The notes beneath the pieces were generated by a model, which saw only the letters and a list, made by a program, of their open reading frames with translations, was not told the DNA's origin and did no database searches. Both the position numbers and the translations under genes were made by a program. This document shows positions 62,001 to 64,000 of a stretch of 64,000 nt of DNA, one piece after another. The number at the start of each line of letters is the position of its first letter. Position 1 is the first letter of the stretch. Source of the stretch: Cryptomeria japonica (lineage: Eukaryota; Streptophyta; Pinopsida; Cupressales; Cupressaceae). The stretch is from the NCBI RefSeq assembly GCF_030272615.1, contig NC_081408.1, positions 408,950,889-409,014,888 on the forward strand. Reading direction: 5' to 3'.

Positions 62001-62680
62001 ATAAGATGAAGAAGACAAACTCCTCTACCTCAGCTACACAAAAAGCCAACTATTACCAATGGATGAGTCCACCAAGTACTCAAGTGTTTAACACCCTTTT
62101 CTAGTGCTAGAAACAAAGGAAAAATGACCAAAAGATCACATGTATTATTGAAAGCCTCCTACAAAGAAACAAAAAATAGTTGTTTTTTTTTACTAGCGAT
62201 CACATGCATTGTTCCCAATTTCAGAGACCTCCTTCAGCTATCTCTATCTCTCTATAGCTACTCCTTTGCCAATAAAACAAAAGGTAGATCCAAAAGTTTG
62301 GGAGTTAAGATAATATATTCTTGAGCTCAAGCCAAGATATTTGTAGCCTATTAAATGAAAATATTGAATGCAAGCTAAATTTTTTTTTATTGCCATTCCC
62401 AATTATTGAAATGTATGCAATAATGTGGAAATATAGGCAAGGCACCTGGACCGTTTGCATGTCTTGTGAAATGAGAATGTTAGTCAGTCAGTGAAGCAAT
62501 GTTTCGAGAGAAGTGTGTTCTCTTGCATCAAATACTGCAAACTTCTCTTACATTTTGCACCCTAAAACATAAGCCAATAATATAATGCCAAAATATTTGA
62601 ATTAATTTTTAGCATGTACTTTAATCACTCTTTAGAATTTCTCCCTCCCCTATAGTTTCAAATGACCGAAACTAATAATT
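59031..62680. other. intergenic, no gene seen
   Basis: AT-rich sequence with short chance frames only. No repeat structure, RNA gene or domain could be supported. Confidence 0.5.
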
Positions 62681-63020
62681 CACTTGATACTAAACATAAA
62701 GAACTACTTGACATCAAACATAAAGAATGTATTTATTTCATCAAAATAATCCAAAAACGCTCTTAAAATACTTTGCCAAACTCATCCAAAACTCTCTTAG
62801 AATATTTAAATATTTATATTAAAGACAAGTTTACAAAACCCTACCTCCAAAGCATAAAGTGTCATTTACACGTCATATTTATGGAAGTCACATTGTGGCG
62901 GTTGATGTCCCTTTCTTTAAGAAATCACTAGAAAATCGTGGCATTTGGTCGGTCAATAGTAATATTTTGAACTTTTAAACAAGTGCCACATAGTGGCAAG
63001 TACTCGCCTTTGTTAGATTT

Positions 63021-63412
63021 CTAATTAAGTGTAATTGTAATCTTAATCTTAGATGTAATTATAATTATAATTTTAATAGATTAATTATAATTATAATTTT
63101 AAAGTTTTTTTTTATAAATCAATTATTAAAAATTATTAGTATTATTATTTTACTTTTACAATATGTTAATTTGACAATATATTAAGTTTACAAAATATTA
63201 ATTTAGAAAAAATTATTAAGTTTATAATATATTAAAAATTTACCAAAAAAATTATAAGATTTATAATATATTAAAAATTCACTTAGTTTCTAATTAATTG
63301 TAATTGTAATCTTAATCTTAGATGTAATTATAATTATAATTATAATTTTTTTAATAAATCAATTTTAAAAAATTATTATTATTATTTTACTTTTACCATT
63401 TGTTAATTTTTG
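63021..63412. repeat. two-copy AT-rich direct repeat
   Basis: The stretch with GTAATTGTAATCTTAATCTT followed by TAATTATAATTATAATTTT and a poly-T/ATT-rich end occurs at about 63021-63170 and 63289-63412. Confidence 0.7.
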
Positions 63413-63746
63413 TCTTGCACCCTTTTCGTAGTTGATATACTTGAATGTGTTACATTAGGGAGGGTGTTGTCCACTTGTTTATTCTGTGGTAGCACTTTTC
63501 TTGATGCCATACATTCCAAGTGTCTTCTCTACGAAGGGTGGTGCTTTCTATGATCTTCCTATTGTGGAGTTAATCTGTGCGGTCTGTCTCTTTCATGATT
63601 CTTATGCCCTCATTAATTTTATTTCATTTGGATCGGGTTTTTGTGGTTGCATATTGGTAATTGATTGCTTATTACGCATGATATATTTCCTTCTCCATTC
63701 GATACTGTTGCAATCATTATTGTTAATCGGCTTAACTCATTATTGT

Positions 63747-63871
63747 GGATCGTATCTTGGGAGATTTGGTTTGTTAATTATGAATGTGTGAGTTCTTTAT
63801 CTCGGCTGTTGATCGTATCTTGGGATCATTGGCTTGGTAATTATGATTGTGCGAGTTGTTTATCTCGGCTT
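63747..63871. repeat. 63-base tandem duplication
   Basis: Two neighbouring copies begin ATCGTATCTTGGGA and end TTTATCTCGGCT (about 63747-63808 and 63810-63871). The hydrophobic reading frames across 63486-63877 have no visible domain and are not called as a gene. Confidence 0.75.
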
Positions 63872-64000
63872 CTGTGAGATTTCGAGCATATCTTCAAGCA
63901 ATATTTGCTATGATTCCATCTTTCACTTGGTTTGCGATATATATGAGTTGGTCATATTTCTGTTCTTAGCATTTCATCCTTCTGTTGATTCTTTCCTTCC

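Larger units (their letters stand above)
44911..63000. repeat. segmental duplication, unit 2 (with PIP1 copy B), expanded by insertions
   Basis: The unit matches unit 1 (33326-39880) in the same order, but is split by a LINE complex at 48250-55861 and by about 6.3 kb at 56361-62680 that includes copy 3 of the unknown family. The join across the LINE is recognisable because TTGGAGTATATATTTTCT (near 48231) continues in unit 1 into AAAGTTAAAAAGG, the continuation found here after 55875. Confidence 0.82.

Noticed and set aside
63486-63877. Overlapping hydrophobic frames at the right end
   Set aside because: They run over a 63-base tandem duplication and show no recognisable domain.
1-64000. tRNA, rRNA and other structural RNA genes
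   Set aside because: None could be recognised by eye; a tRNA-type match was seen only as the primer site of the chromovirus.

Overview
This is nuclear DNA from a seed plant, most likely a conifer. It is AT-rich and mostly noncoding. It is filled with old Ty3/gypsy and LINE remains, and the only clearly intact genes are two plasma-membrane aquaporin (PIP1) genes with three small introns each. Species and chromosome cannot be read from the sequence.

Layout. 0-15 kb: a decayed unknown ORF (minus strand), a TCGG/CCGA motif array, a Tat-like Ty3/gypsy element on the minus strand with an RNase H domain placed between protease and reverse transcriptase, a LINE 3' fragment, an LTR-like block, and copy 1 of an unrecognised repeated protein family. 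15.4-23.2 kb: a complete minus-strand chromovirus fossil with both LTRs, a perfect 5-bp target duplication, a tRNA-Met-type primer site and a chromodomain. 23.2-26.2 kb: no gene seen. 26.2-32.5 kb: a five-exon transposase-like gene (two in-frame stops, four phase-1 introns), preceded by a cluster of TTCGAGCGAA sites and followed by a tandem array of AAGGGGTCA hairpins. This is the best candidate for an undescribed system here.

33.3-63.0 kb: a tandem segmental duplication. Unit 1 (about 33.3-39.9 kb) and unit 2 (about 44.9-63.0 kb) each carry one PIP1 gene on the minus strand. The two 287-residue proteins differ at only two residues, while introns, promoters and 3' flanks differ more. Unit 2 is swollen by a LINE of about 7.4 kb, itself split by a solo LTR with target duplication AAGAT, and by copy 3 of the unknown family. 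Copy 2 of that family and a 460-bp MITE lie between the units.

Functionally, the aquaporins would move water (PIP1 usually together with PIP2) across the plasma membrane. The rest is mobile-element history. No rRNA, tRNA or CRISPR array was seen. Coordinates, splice sites and identities come from reading by eye; no database search was run.
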